A stretch of 64,000 nucleotides of DNA, taken from the NCBI GenBank assembly GCA_922989275.2, contig OV277864.1:70126158-70190157 (forward strand), written 5' to 3'. Both the position numbers and the translations under genes were made by a program. Position 1 is the first letter of the stretch. Every line of letters starts with the position of its first letter. Origin of the DNA: Gari tellinella. Lineage: Eukaryota > Mollusca > Bivalvia > Cardiida > Psammobiidae. This document shows positions 22,927 through 34,227 of this stretch, in pieces. Below the pieces are notes generated by a model. It saw only the letters and a list, made by a program, of their open reading frames with translations, did not search any database and was not told the origin of the DNA.

Positions 22927-24170
22927 TTTCATACCTGTAGCCAACTCGCAACCGATGGCCAACGACGGCCGTCGATTTCTTTACTGATTTCATCACTGGT
23001 CATATTGACATTTGCGAAAAGGTTCTGTAAATAATTTAAAGTTGCAAAGCTATCAACAAGTTCACTACAATACTGTCATATACTAGTACGTCTATTTAAT
23101 ACCTGTTGAAACACCTTTACGATGACGAAAACAGTATGAATGCCGAGTTGGTCCTACTTTATTATGTGTTTGATTTGTAACATATATGTAAGCATTTTCA
23201 TGTACATGTTTAATTATGATTGGCAGGCAACGGTTTTACAGGGGTTAAAGTTTAAGAATACACTTGAAAACTAAATTGATTGATTATTGTAATATTTTGA
23301 ATTGAAAAGCAAAACAAAAAACCACAACTTCAATTGACACAGTACATTTCATTTAAAATATAGCATACCTCTGATGAAAAAAGTATCACCTACAGCAATG
23401 CAAAGCTATATTTTAACCCTTATCCTACTGCTTGGAGATCCTCACATTAGTCTACTGTTATATATATTAAACTTCATGCATGGTGTTCTTGAAACAGACT
23501 ATAACCAAAATAATTACTGTGCATTCTCGTACATGCTTGTGCAACAGTCTGCTGTAGATTCTCAAACATATCGCTCTTGTAAATAAATGATGAAACAACA
23601 CATTTGTGTTGCCTTTTATTATATTGCTAACATAGTAAACATGTACAAATACATGTAGTAAACAATGACAAAGCACCAAGCTACCACTGTATATTTATAG
23701 AAGTACATCATAATTTATGTCATATTTTGAAATAGAAACACACTGACAGTCTGTGTTTCACAAATATCATCTGGTAAAACTGTAAAAGTACATAGACCAG
23801 CCTGGCCCCTTTCTAATCAGACAATTCAGTGTACTTAAACTTAAATTTCTGATCAAATATCATTGGTTGAAAAAGTTGGACTGAATAGATATTATACAGC
23901 TACGCTGAATAAAATATTGACTGAACCACCTTACCATTTTTCACTTGAGAATAGAGAATGTAGATGACATGTTAAGAAATTACTATTTAACGTGATTTCA
24001 TTGAATAATGATCAAACATGATTGATCATTTATTTCTATATTAATTTCAGTATGTTCACACATAATTGATCATTTATTTATATTTTTAAGCATTTGGTCT
24101 GTTATCTTATATATCTCACATGTATGCATCTTAAGATGACATGTTTTATTTACATATATTATATATTATA
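22927..24170. other. AT-rich stretch without recognisable genes
   Basis: Two 70-codon frames overlap on opposite strands near 23374-23679 with no known motif. Near 24010-24070 the words ATGATTGATCATTTATTT and ATAATTGATCATTTATTT form a short direct repeat. Nothing else is assignable. Confidence 0.35.
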
Positions 24171-24306
24171 GTCTGATCTGAATCCAAACTGTTTGTCACG
24201 CGGCATCACCTTTTCGTCGGTTTATAATTGTCAAACATTAATTTTAATTTATTTTGGCAGACTATATATTTGAAGACGACAATTCAGCAGGATAAGGGTC
24301 AACGGG
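24171..24306. mobile_element. Family F relic
   Basis: AGTCTGATCTGAATCCAAAC then TGTTTGTCACGCGGC is a single palindrome arm. It is followed by GCAGACTATATATTTGAAGA and GACGACAATTC, the inverse of the F/B CGTCTGC segment. Confidence 0.45.
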
Positions 24307-24477
24307 TATTTATAGACATAACATGGATAAAGAGAAAAGGCGTTCCACTGCGTGTATAGAACATTTGACAGATATAAGGTTGAATTCGTTTTACAATACA
24401 ACAGACATTTGGACAAGCTTATTTAATCTTACAATTCATTTTACTATGTGTGTACCGATCGTGGTTTGATCACTATT

Positions 24478-24545
24478 TGAAAACTATTTGGATCCATTTC
24501 AGATCCATCGTAACGTGGCGTCTGATCTGGATCCAAATTGTTTCA
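24478..24545. repeat. Core-1 palindrome, family F type
   Basis: GAAAACTATTTGGATCCATT pairs inversely with GATCTGGATCCAAATTGTTT around CATCGTAACGTGGCGTC. Confidence 0.65.
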
Positions 24546-24933
24546 AAACTTTTTGTTTTCAATTTGGAAAAGGCATACATCGTCACGAAGTTAACATACT
24601 CTATAGGCAATGACTTTTTAATTAAAATATATTAAAGCGGATAAATGTTAACACTCTCCATTCTATTTCAGTATTTGTGATTACTATTGAAAGCGGTTTG
24701 GATTAAATGAGTCGCCGCTAACTCAGCTAATCATTTACATCAACAGTTTGATATTCCTGTATTACATTCTGAAGGAAATGTAAATCAACCTTTTCAGTTG
24801 TTGAAGGCGTCAAGATTTCTAGACACAAAAGGCAAGGGTTTTCAAAGTTTTGTTGTTACTGTTAGAAAAACATTGTATATAAGACGTTAAACATTCTTTA
24901 TAATAGCATTCGTATCAGTTTACCAATTGCATT

Positions 24934-25115
24934 TACAGTTTTGTCCAAATTCGACACTTTGAAATCGCATTAGTTCGAACATACCCGTATTTCAATGTTG
25001 AAACGTGGCTCAGTCACGTTTTAACTTTGATAGACGGGACTATTCGACTTTAGCGATAATAACTTATTGAAATTTAACTTACGAAATAATGGTGCGGTCG
25101 ATTTAAGCGACTGTA
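24934..25115 (+). mobile_element. Family G MITE (TACAGT ends)
   Basis: The left end TACAGTTTTGTCCAAATTCG pairs loosely with the right end TCGATTTAAGCGACTGTA, with TA bases outside. The middle is a palindrome: GAACATACCCGTATTTCAAT, then GTTGAAACGTGGCTCAGTCA, then the inverse. 39329-39403 has a better copy of this core. Confidence 0.65.
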
Positions 25116-25195
25116 TTTATTTTCAAATTCAATAAAAAGTGGTATAGTAGTATTTCTAAATCAATCGTTAGTTTAACAGCAATCGATGTTGAATG

Positions 25196-25375
25196 TTAAC
25201 CTTTTATACTGCAAAACTTGTCCGGTTATCAAGTCTCGTCTGCTATTTTCAAATATATGCTATTGGATGTTAGAGAGAAAATAAGTGACACACATATACT
25301 CGCCACGTGATCTGGATCAAAACAGTTCTAATTTATTTTTTCACTGCCAAGTGTTACAGTCAGCTTAACCTTTTA
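25196..25375. mobile_element. Family F-like relic
   Basis: Has TTAACCTTTTATACTGC at the left, CTCGTCTGCTATTTTCAAAT inside, one palindrome arm (CGCCACGTGATCTGGATCAA) and TTAACCTTTTATCG at the right edge. Confidence 0.4.
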
Positions 25376-26255
25376 TCGACAACAAATCTTGTATACTAAT
25401 ACAGTGGTTTGCACACTCGTTGTTAGTTAGATTTACTAGATCATTACTGAAGATATATCGATACTAGTTCAGAAAACAGTTAAAATCCAGCTCAGATGTC
25501 ACGTTATGTTGCTTCTGAACTCGATACAAACTGACTACAGAGTTGAATCTGGTTACCGATTGTGTCGAGATACTTAAAGAGCTGACATAATGACCCTATG
25601 CAGAAAAATATTAATAAAGCTGAACATGACTCGCTGCAAACACTAAACCTGTCAAAGATGTCATGAGGTCTGTATTTTACTGCGAGGCTATACAAGGATC
25701 GTCGCAGGGAGCAATTAAAGACATTTTATTTTCATTAGGCGTGAGGGATCAGCAGAGTGACATGTTGATTAGCTATTGTAATAGTCCATACAGTTCTCAT
25801 GTTACAAGGTATTGGATATTTGTTCACAATAGTGCACTCACCTCAGCCAGGGTAGGGGATCAATGTTTAAGAGAATAATCATTTGAATTAACGGTCGTAA
25901 AAATTAAAAAGCACAGCGTGAATTATGCAATGCTTTTTAGCATTACATGCAACGTGGTTAACTTTTCAAAGGAATCGTCCTAGAGTTTCTTTGAACTTCA
26001 CAGCTTATAATACATCCCATTTTAATGGACGAAAGCAAATGTTTATGGATAGTGTCTTAGTAAATGTTTCAAACATTACCCTGTAAAAATTGTTTATGAT
26101 ACGCAGATACTTACCAAATTGACATAGTAACTTAACGTGGCGAAAAATGGAGAATAGTTCAGTACAATGTTTCCTTAGTACTCTTAAATTGTTTGTAAAT
26201 TCGTAAATTTCAGCAACAGTACGGGCTTTTATTAGCGTATATTGACAAACTTTTG

Positions 26256-26413
26256 AAAAAAGGGTAAATCCTTGCGCTCTATCTTGAGGAAAGGTTTGCT
26301 TGATGATGATGATGATGATGATCATCATCATCAAGCAAACCTTTCCTCAAGATAGAGCGCAAAGATTTACCCTTTTTAAATCCTTGCGCTCTATCTTGAG
26401 GAAAAGTTTGCTT
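26256..26413. repeat. Perfect fold-back with a third partial copy
   Basis: An arm beginning AAAAAGGGTAAATCCTTGCG at 26256 runs through GAGGAAAGGTTTGCTT to a GATGATGATGATGATGATG tip. It is then repeated inversely to about 26377 with a single visible mismatch (CCTTG/CAAAG). Directly after, the first arm starts again (AAATCCTTGCGCTCTATCTT, to 26413). The arms are about 57 bp. A 109-codon reverse frame crosses it and is incidental. Confidence 0.88.
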
Positions 26414-26427
26414 ATATGCTAGATGAA

Positions 26428-26615
26428 ATCACGCATGGGGTAATGCAAAAAATGTAATTGTTATACACTGTAATGCATTACTTTTTCCAATGTTATTGAA
26501 TGTAATGTGTAATGCAGGGATTTCTGCATTACATGTAATTGTAATTTAATGCATTACCATGCTCAAAAAGCAAGTAAATATAAGCATTACATGGCATTAC
26601 ATGGCATTACTTTTG
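26428..26615. repeat. Cluster of GCATTAC / GTAATGC words
   Basis: At least ten close matches to GCATTAC in either orientation, including CATTACATGGCATTACATGG and GTGTAATGCAGGGATTTCTG. This is a low-order dispersed word repeat, not a simple tandem. Confidence 0.75.
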
Positions 26616-26829
26616 TAACAAAGATGTCAGAAAACAGAGAACTAGATTAATTTGTATTAATTGGTTGAAGACTGCATGTACCAGTATTGACAAAGATATC
26701 TGTGTTTGAAATGCAGTTACATGGAGCACCAACATTTCACGGTGTCAAATTAAAGTTTCAACAATGATATTGTATGATAGACTATGTTGGTAGGTGGCGT
26801 GTGTATATGGATATTCAGCAGGATGGAAG

Positions 26830-27039
26830 TACAGTAAAACCTCGCTATTACGACCACTAAATTATGTTAATTATTAGGGTGTTTACGATAGGTGACCGCT
26901 TAAAGCAAGGTGACAGTGAAACAGAAAGCTCCTATAGGAGCTTTCTGTTTCACTGTAACCTTGCTTTAAGCTGTCACCTGTCTATTATACACTCAATTAG
27001 CCTTCGTTTTAGTGGTCGTAATAGCGAGGTTTTACTGTA
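26830..27039 (+). mobile_element. Family C MITE, reference copy
   Basis: TACAGTAAAACCTCGCTATT at the left and AATAGCGAGGTTTTACTGTA at the right, giving perfect 20-bp ends within 210 bp. The inverted match continues as ACGACCACTAAA against TTTAGTGGTCGT. The central palindrome at 26891-26980 is close to perfect (GGTGACCGCTTAAAGCAAGG outermost, GCTCCTATAGGAGC tip). Confidence 0.92.
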
Positions 27040-28440
27040 AATACTGAGTGTATCTGCATTTCAAAAATGGTCCGATTCGAATATTGATTAGGATCTAAAC
27101 TGTTTTAAACAAATATCGAATGTTTCGATTCTTTGAAGTTAAATTTCGGCAAAACAAAACAAAATCAAAACAGCAACAACAAAATCGAGCAAAACAAAAA
27201 AAAACAAAAAAAACGAAAAGACGGCAATAAGTAAGCATATGATAGTAAATGTTTTAAAGCAGAAATAAAACTTTCATTTGATATAATTTCGTAGGCCCTT
27301 TGTATGTTAACATATACGAATCTATCTTATGAAATATTAAAGTGCCAAATGCGTTATTTGACTATCTGGCTGATTGTAAATACGCAGGTGTTCAACCCAG
27401 GACCCTTTTATTTCAACCAATAAGAAGACATTGCTTTCGTAAGTGATTTTCCGTAGCAACACCCCTTATTAAAATACATATCATTAAACAATCATGATTT
27501 CAACTCGGAAATGGTTGTAAATCACATGCCAGCATGTGGATAACACTAGTATCGAGTCACTTGACTGGACTACGAGGAGTGTAAGGGGGGTAGGATGTAT
27601 TTGTCAAATAACATTTTAAAGGGTTTCATTTGGTGATGAAGATTTCGTTAAGATTACTTTTAGTTATTAGAATCTACAATAAAATTAAAAACACAAATAT
27701 TCAGTTTTAAAGATAACAAGACACATCAAATATGAAATAACGATATGTCAAGTATATCATGATATTGAATTCCAATTGTAAAAATACGGGCTCGGTAGAC
27801 TTTAAAAGCTTGTTCGAGGTATCAAGATCGACATGTATATTGTTAAAAGTGATTCAATAAAAGAAAGATACACATTGTTTAGTTACAAATTCAATTTTGA
27901 AATTTGAGGTAATATGATATAGTTATATCATATAACATAGATCAAAACATTTTGTAAAACTATATTGTATTTTTTAAGATATCTTCAAAATGAAGACGAC
28001 AAAGGAATCACGGAACTAGGAGCAAACTATTCGATTTTAACAACATAAACTGTTTTACTATGTGTCAATATAGATTACCATGAACGTTTCTAAAATCTAA
28101 AAAGATTTCTTCTTTGAACGCTGTAAAGTTTGGATCCGTTGAGATTTTGTCGAGGTGTAATAATGTTGTAACCAAAACTTGTCAGTTCAAAATTGCTTTA
28201 AATTTCTGTCATGCAATAATGACATTAGTCAATGGAGAAAGAAACGCCCAGGGAAATCTCTAGTTAGAAAAATGAAAAATGCATAGCTGAATATGATCAA
28301 ATAAACCATTTGAAATTTGAAGTACAATACAAAGTAGGCGAATTTGTCAGTCAAAACACGCAATGCATTTAGATTATTCATTGATAACTGAAATGGAGAT
28401 GATACCGTAATGCCCTTTAGTGTTGGGATAGGCATACCTG
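27040..28440. other. AT-rich stretch, A/C-rich run, otherwise empty
   Basis: 27149-27220 is an AAAAC-type low-complexity run. The rest to 28440 shows no repeat family or gene that I can recognise. Confidence 0.35.
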
Positions 28441-28509
28441 AGCAAACAGTGTAAACCCTGATCAGACTGCTCCTGAGGGAGCAATCTGATCAGGGTCTAC
28501 ACTATTTGC
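28441..28509. repeat. Core-1 palindrome, family E type
   Basis: GCAAACAGTGTAAACCCTGA pairs inversely with TCAGGGTCTACACTATTTGC around TGCTCCTGAGGGAGCA. Both arms carry CAGA(C/T)TGCTCC instead of the usual CAGAGGGCTCC, so the inner change is shared. The flanks show no TTAA ends. Confidence 0.8.
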
Positions 28510-28988
28510 CATTCAGTTTTCCGCTTTAGGATTAAATTACTGTGTGGTAAAAGTTATTTGTTCAAATTTTGTAATGACAGCAACAGAAACAAAGGGTTAC
28601 CAATGGTTAAGATTGTTATTGCAATCAATTCCGCTCAGAAATGTTTATGTTTCCATTTAATGTACGGTGGCGATTTGGTAAAATAAAAATGTAAGTCGAT
28701 AAGACAATCAATACAATGGTTTATTTACCTATATAGAAGTGTCCTGTGTGTAGAATATCACACGGGTTTAAACATCATTATTATTCAGTTGTATTTTAAA
28801 TACAGATTTAAATAGAGATTAAGGGTATTTACTCTACATTTTATCACATTGAATATGAGACAAGTTTCGTATCGGTTGGATATTATTCTGCAATGTTAAA
28901 TTACTATATGCCTTCCGTCATTTGTCAAACCGTTAAAGAAAACATTTAACCGTTGCAATCAGTGTTCAGACAGGAATGAATAGCATAT

Positions 28989-29275
28989 ACAGTAAGACCT
29001 CTCTATAACGACCGCTTAATTACTTTTTATTACGGTTTTAATGCAGATCGCTTCTTAAATCAAGGTTCACGTAAAGCAGAAAGCTTTCTGTTCTTTTCAT
29101 CTTGATTTAACCTGTTACCCCAATTATACGCATTTTAACGCCTCTTATTTATGCCTTAACTGAAAAAATAGTTCCAATATATATACAGTTATGAATATGT
29201 GTTATAAGAGATATTTTCTATATTCTAGCAGATGGTAGCTTAAATCAGGCTGAAAGTGGAGCAGAACTAGAAATG
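28989..29275 (+). mobile_element. Family C start joined to family D end
   Basis: 28989-29130 is a worn C element (TACAGTAAGACCTCTCTATA; core with CAGAAAGCTTTCTG). From about 29147 the sequence is the inverse of the D right half (AAAAAATAGTTCCAATATAT, then CTAGCAGATGGTAGCTTAAA) and stops inside the D palindrome. The right half of C is absent. Confidence 0.6.
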
Positions 29276-29620
29276 CCCATTGTTACGATTCTAATGAGTA
29301 ACTTTTTTTAATATAGTTAGGTATAGACGTAATAAATTAAGTGTTGAAAATACTTACTAAACATTGAGCTCTTCGAAATGCAATACTAAAACAGAGTTTG
29401 TCCATAAGTCAGACAGAAAGACCTGTTATGAATAATATAAACAATTTATATATGAAAAAGTGATTTTAAATCAGATGTGAACATACGCATATGCATGCAT
29501 TAGTGCAATTTATTAGTTTGTATTTGCATCGGCATATTCACTTAAAACACATGCAAACAACGATATTGAATAAAAATAGCGAACTTAAATTGAGTAATTT
29601 AATGTAAGTTGGTTCCTTAA
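29276..29620. other. Stretch without recognisable features
   Basis: AT-rich; nothing assignable. Confidence 0.35.
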
Positions 29621-29720
29621 CCCACTCACAGCCTTACCCCGAATATACTAGTAATTTGAAAACATTTTGGATCCTGATCAGACTGATCAACATTATCAGC
29701 ATTATCATCGTTCGTGACAA
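29617..29720 (+). repeat. Family F fragment
   Basis: TTAACCCACTCACAGCC at the left end and AAACATTTTGGATCCTGATC then AGACTGATC, one arm of the core-1 palindrome. Confidence 0.4.
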
Positions 29721-29910
29721 CAGTATCATTTTTCTTTCTTTTCCATGCTTATTTATGCATTTAATAAAATATTCGGTATAATGTACGGCAGTTCTAGGCT
29801 ACTTACAAGTGGGCAATAAACTATGATATTTCCTGTTTCTTCCGTAATATTCAAGTCCCCTAATAAATACGTAAACGCGTTCTTTCTAGCTGTATAATAA
29901 TAAGTATGTA

Positions 29911-30112
29911 TTAACCTTTTACCCAAAATGACCTGGTTTTAGTTTTGAAGACTGGTGACCGTGTAAGGCAGGTTGAACGTAAGGCAGAATGCGCATTAAG
30001 TCGCATTTGCTTTACTTTCAGACTGTTTTAAGTTAACATCTGCTAGGATAAAGAAAACATTTCGTATGAATAAGAGGCGTAATTAAGAGATACTTATTGA
30101 ATAATGGGTGAA
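29911..30112 (+). mobile_element. Family D MITE with internal deletion
   Basis: Starts TTAACCTTTTACCC. The core-2 palindrome is worn (TGTAAGGCAGGTTGAACGTA), and the right half is shortened and ends ATTGAATAATGGGTGAA without TTAA. Confidence 0.7.
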
Positions 30113-31111
30113 CTCGTCCTATATTTGGAATCCGTATATGTAAATTGTACCAAGCTCCTGTTTTACGTAGTTCCAAACTGTTTGAAAGTAAATTATTGTC
30201 CAGTATAAATGCGCTTAATGGGTTGGAATAATGTCCCCCCCACTTCTTTACGGAATAATGGTCTTAAATTGATAAACTATAACTGAAGCGACATTTATAT
30301 TGGCTAGCACATTCCAAAGTGAAATTGCTGTTGGTACATTATGGACACAATTAATTCACGAAACCTTTTAAATTCTGCTGCAATTATAGTTTTACATCAC
30401 AGCAAATGTATGATCAGCAGACCAATTGCAAACCATCAATCTCTTGTTTTGATACCGAAATTGTTATGACCTCGACATTTTATAATCTATCAAGCAAGCG
30501 ACAATATTTATCGATTATTGATTGTGATATAATTTGGACAGGAAACACGCCCTTCTACTCCTATCTAAACCGAATTAAGATTATGAAAACTTATACGAAT
30601 GACAATTAACTAGATTGAAATATAAAATGCAAATAATAGCGTACATTTTGGTATGTTAAACAGCTATCATTAAATCTTCTTCCGCTAAATGTTCATATAA
30701 GTATTCACCCACTGTAAACATTCGTAAGATTCTTGGACATATGTATTTTCAAAACCTATTTGTGAAACGTATTAGATTTTTCCTCAAAAAAGATTATGAT
30801 CCAACTATATTGCTGCGCACTTCACGTTTGGTTATCGATCAATCTACTATTGATAACTATGCTTTCCTCTTTGGTTGTACGACGACAGACATGGCTTAGC
30901 ACTACATGAGATGTATCTCTAAAGCCGTCCTTAACCGGGAGAGTTATGTCGGATTTTCGTGCTTTGTTTTTTCTCTCCCTCTCTGTCGTACCCTGAACCC
31001 TTCCATGTCTTACAGTTACTCGTGACTACAGACTAGTCGCTTGAGTACAATTTGACCGTTGCCATAGTGGGTTATCTTTAACATGGGCTTGAATGTTTAA
31101 TTCTTTCCCGT
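30113..31111. other. Stretch without recognised gene, upstream of R1 copy 2
   Basis: 30160-30230 has a single palindrome arm (GTTCCAAACTGTTTGAAAG). 30830-31111 directly precedes R1 copy 2 and may be more of the same retroelement, but copy 1 lacks it and no conserved protein is evident. Confidence 0.3.
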
Positions 31112-31457
31112 GTTACTAATAATCTTGTCATAGAATTTTGTTAGATGTTTTACATGTATTTACTTACTGTGCTGGCGGTCTTTTTTATTGTAAGGTTGTG
31201 GAACAGGGTTTATATTTTATGTACACTGTTCGTCTTTATAGGTGAATATAGGAGATAAGTGTGAGGTTGGGCGCCCCTAAACCCAGGTTTAACCCCCAGT
31301 GGTTGTTAATGGTTAATTTATAATTAATTATTGATTGCTGCTGACCGTACCAAGGCGGGCTCCTATGTTCACTTTGCTTTATGTTTGTCTTGCGTATTGT
31401 TTTCTGTTTGGTGTGTGGGATTGCGTGTGTGTGTGTGTTTGTTGTGTGTGTGCGCGC

Positions 31458-31488
<31 letters not shown>

Positions 31489-31578
31489 TTATGGTATGGC
31501 TGTGTATGTGTTCTGCTTTAGAGGTGGGTGTATTGTTTATGTTGCGTTTCCTGCTTGAGTCTTCTTTCGTATTTATCT
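31112..31578 (+). repeat. R1 repeat, copy 2
   Basis: Matches 20889-21383 almost base for base from AATAATCTTGTCA to TTCTTTCGTATTTAT, including GTGCTGGCGGTCTTTTT, GGTTGGGCGCCCCTAAACCC and GACCGTACCAAGGCGGGCTC. The TG tract (31423-31485) is longer and includes CG steps. The similarity suggests recent spread. Confidence 0.7.
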
Positions 31579-31789
31579 ATCACATTAAATATAAACATGG
31601 GTTTGTAAAATAAAAATAATACCAAGAGAGAGTGCAGATCCATGCTAGATAAAGACACAGATATAAGGAAACAGTGCAAGCTTTGTTCAGTAATTTCATT
31701 CAGGAATTATCTGATCTGGGTCTACACTGTTTTCAAAAACGTGCCGATATACCTAGTAGTAGGAGAAACACTTATACGGTTGAGAAAGC

Positions 31790-31950
31790 TTTTATGCTAC
31801 AATCTGCTTGTACATTGCAAATAATTTTAAGCCATGTCAGACGCCGGGTAACTTCAAATGTTTGTCACTTGGATGAAATAAATCGTAAAACGTTTCAAAA
31901 ACTACACTTTTCTTCGTTTTTATTTCAATGCGTTTGCATTTCGTTTAAAG
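31790..31950 (+). mobile_element. Family A fragment
   Basis: TTGCAAATAATTTTAAGCCA then TGTCAGACGCCGGGTAAC is one palindrome arm. It is followed by AATGCGTTTGCATTTCGTTT, the inner right terminus of A. Both outer ends are lost. Confidence 0.5.
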
Positions 31951-32009
31951 TCCAATTTTGTAATCAGACATTGTTTTAATGTTTGAAATACAACCAACAT
32001 GAAAGGGCT

Positions 32010-32416
32010 TTAACCAATTACCCTAAAGCATGTTTCTAGTTTTGAAGAAAGGTGACCACTTAAAGCAGATTGAAAGAAAAGTAGAATGTGCATTAAGGCA
32101 CAATCTGCTTTACTTTTAACCTGATTTAAGCAAAAATCTGCTAGAATAAAGGAAATATTCCATATAATACATAGTCATAACTTTATACAATGTAGGACTA
32201 AAAGTCACTGCAACAAGCATAAATGGAGCTAGACTATAAACTTAAAGATAAACAAAAAGGGTCAAAAACTTGCACCAAAGTCTGCTTTAAACTATCATCC
32301 TCTTGAATATGCAAACTATTTCTCATTGTGCATATTACTGATTGTTCAAATATTTTCTGCAGTAGAAGAACAACTTAAAAGGCATACAGAGGCGTATTTA
32401 TGAGACGATGGGTTAA
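32010..32416 (+). mobile_element. Family D MITE enlarged by insertion or duplication
   Basis: TTAACCAATTACCC at the left and GACGATGGGTTAA at the right, 407 bp instead of about 250. After a normal left half, palindrome (32060-32132) and right half to about 32190, some 90 bp of unrelated sequence follows. Then comes a second D right half (CTGCTTTAAACTATCATCCT to the end). Confidence 0.7.
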
Positions 32417-32725
32417 TCAGTAAAGACTAACGTATTCTCCAAAATACAAACGGAATTGCTAATCATACAGGTATTTGCTACCGATGACCAATACAGAAAG
32501 CTCAAGGTTCAATTCATTTGTAGTTTGACGTCTGTATGATTACAAGGGTATGAAAACAGACACTGTGGTCTGAACCTGTCTGCAAGAATCATAGTAATAC
32601 ATCGACAACTCGAATTATTTGTAACTTGTTGAATTCAAAGGACGAGTAAACACTACACTATACATGTACATGTGAACTGTGAATACCCAGATCGGCAGGT
32701 TCCTATAATAGATCTCTGAACAAGG

Positions 32726-32975
32726 TACAGTGGAGAATCTGTTATTCTTTCCCGTTTAAACGCAACCGTACGCAAACGCAAAACATTAAAACGTAGAAAA
32801 GTACAACTTTTTGACAATTCTGATAATTCATCTTTATCTTGGTGGCAAACAGTTTGGAGCCTGATCAGACGCCGGGTTACCCGGCGTCTGATCAGGCTCT
32901 AAACTGTTTGCACGGCAAATAATAGTTTTAGCGTAAACGCGTTTATTGGGAAAGAATAACAGATTCTCCACTGTA
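32726..32975 (-). mobile_element. Family A MITE, near-perfect copy
   Basis: 250 bp with TACAGTGGAGAATCTGTTAT at the left and ATAACAGATTCTCCACTGTA at the right. These 20-bp ends are perfectly inverse, and both carry the variant AATCTG where other copies have AAACGT. The palindrome at 32845-32911 has a single mismatch (GAGCC/GGCTC against GGCTCT). Confidence 0.92.
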
Positions 32976-34078
32976 TGCACTGTTTGTCAATTTAGCAAAA
33001 TATTGTAAAAATAGCTCTAAATAGGCAAACTTTATCAAGACTTTACTGGAACCTGGAATAGTTAATATGAAGCTCCAGGTGCCAAATAGTTAAGTCAAAA
33101 TAATATTTTTCTGCGGATTGATTTCAAAAGGTCAAAGTTGCTTTAGTCAAACCAAACTGTATTGCAACGTGACCTTTTCAATACGAGTTTGCTTTACTTA
33201 AGCGGCCCCACAATATCGATGTCAATTTTCTCTTATTTGTCACCGTGCGATATATTCAAGGGGACATTTATGTAATAGACACAATGCGAATGTTTTCGTA
33301 AAAGTGTTCTCTAACAGCTGTGTGGAAACTAAAGACGAATCCGATGATATTGCTTGATGTTCGTGCGTGCGAAAGAGTCTTTTAATGACTATTTGAGGAC
33401 AGTTTCAAAGAAAAAATAAGTAAATTGATTTGACTTATACGACCAGTTTACATATTTACTCCAAACAAATATAATGATAACCGACAGCGACTTTCACAAT
33501 GTCAAACGGCATTGTGATAACAGTTATATAACTACTGTTATATATATATAATAAAGCAGGATAGTGTTGGCTGCACTTATTGGTTCACATTTTGACATTA
33601 AGAAGTCGATGTATTTGAAGCGTTGTTTGCGTAACTTTATGAAAACCATACGATATATTCATAACAGCATTTGGTATACTCAACAAAACTTGCTCAACGG
33701 AAATCATTTTTTAACTCGCGTTATTAACTCATTAACATCTGAAACTTTTAAAGTTTTCAATTAAGTCTAGGCAATGTTTTAAAATTTAGGACTGCTTTTG
33801 CAATATATTGCAAAATGATTATCATTGCAGACCTTAAACAGAGGGCTCCTTAACGACCCGTGTTATATTGGTTTACACTCTTTACATAGAACAAATATAC
33901 TTTTTATATTGAAGAAAATGCTCATCGCTAGTGGTCAATGGGTGAAATATTTCACTGCCATAACGTCGTAATATTATTTCTGACATATAAGCTGCCATTA
34001 TATCGACTGTTTGCAAATACATCGTCAGCTTTGATTTGTAAAGATTAGTAGCGTAGGCACTTAAAAAGTTTATATAGG
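32976..34078. other. Stretch with only weak relics
   Basis: 33530-33552 is a TA-rich tract. 33825-33900 has GACCTTAAACAGAGGGCTCC then TTAACG and TTTACACTCTTTACATAG, a worn family E centre. No gene seen. Confidence 0.35.
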
Positions 34079-34227
34079 ATCTGTCATGAGTCGATGTTTA
34101 AGACAAGCTGATCTCAAACGAGTCTTGAATTGAAATGTTATTAAGCGAGCCTTGGCGAGCTTAATAACTTTTCTATTCTAGACGAGTTTGAGATCAACTT
34201 GTCTTAAACATCGACGAGTGACAGATT
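34079..34227. repeat. 149-bp palindrome
   Basis: ATCTGTCATGAGTCGATGTT pairs with AACATCGACGAGTGACAGAT. The pairing continues through TAAGACAAGCTGATCTCAAA and TTGAGATCAACTTGTCTTAA to the tip AAGCGAGCCTTGGCGAGCTT. Arms are about 70 bp with few mismatches. It resembles a fold-back MITE, but no target duplication is evident. Confidence 0.85.
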
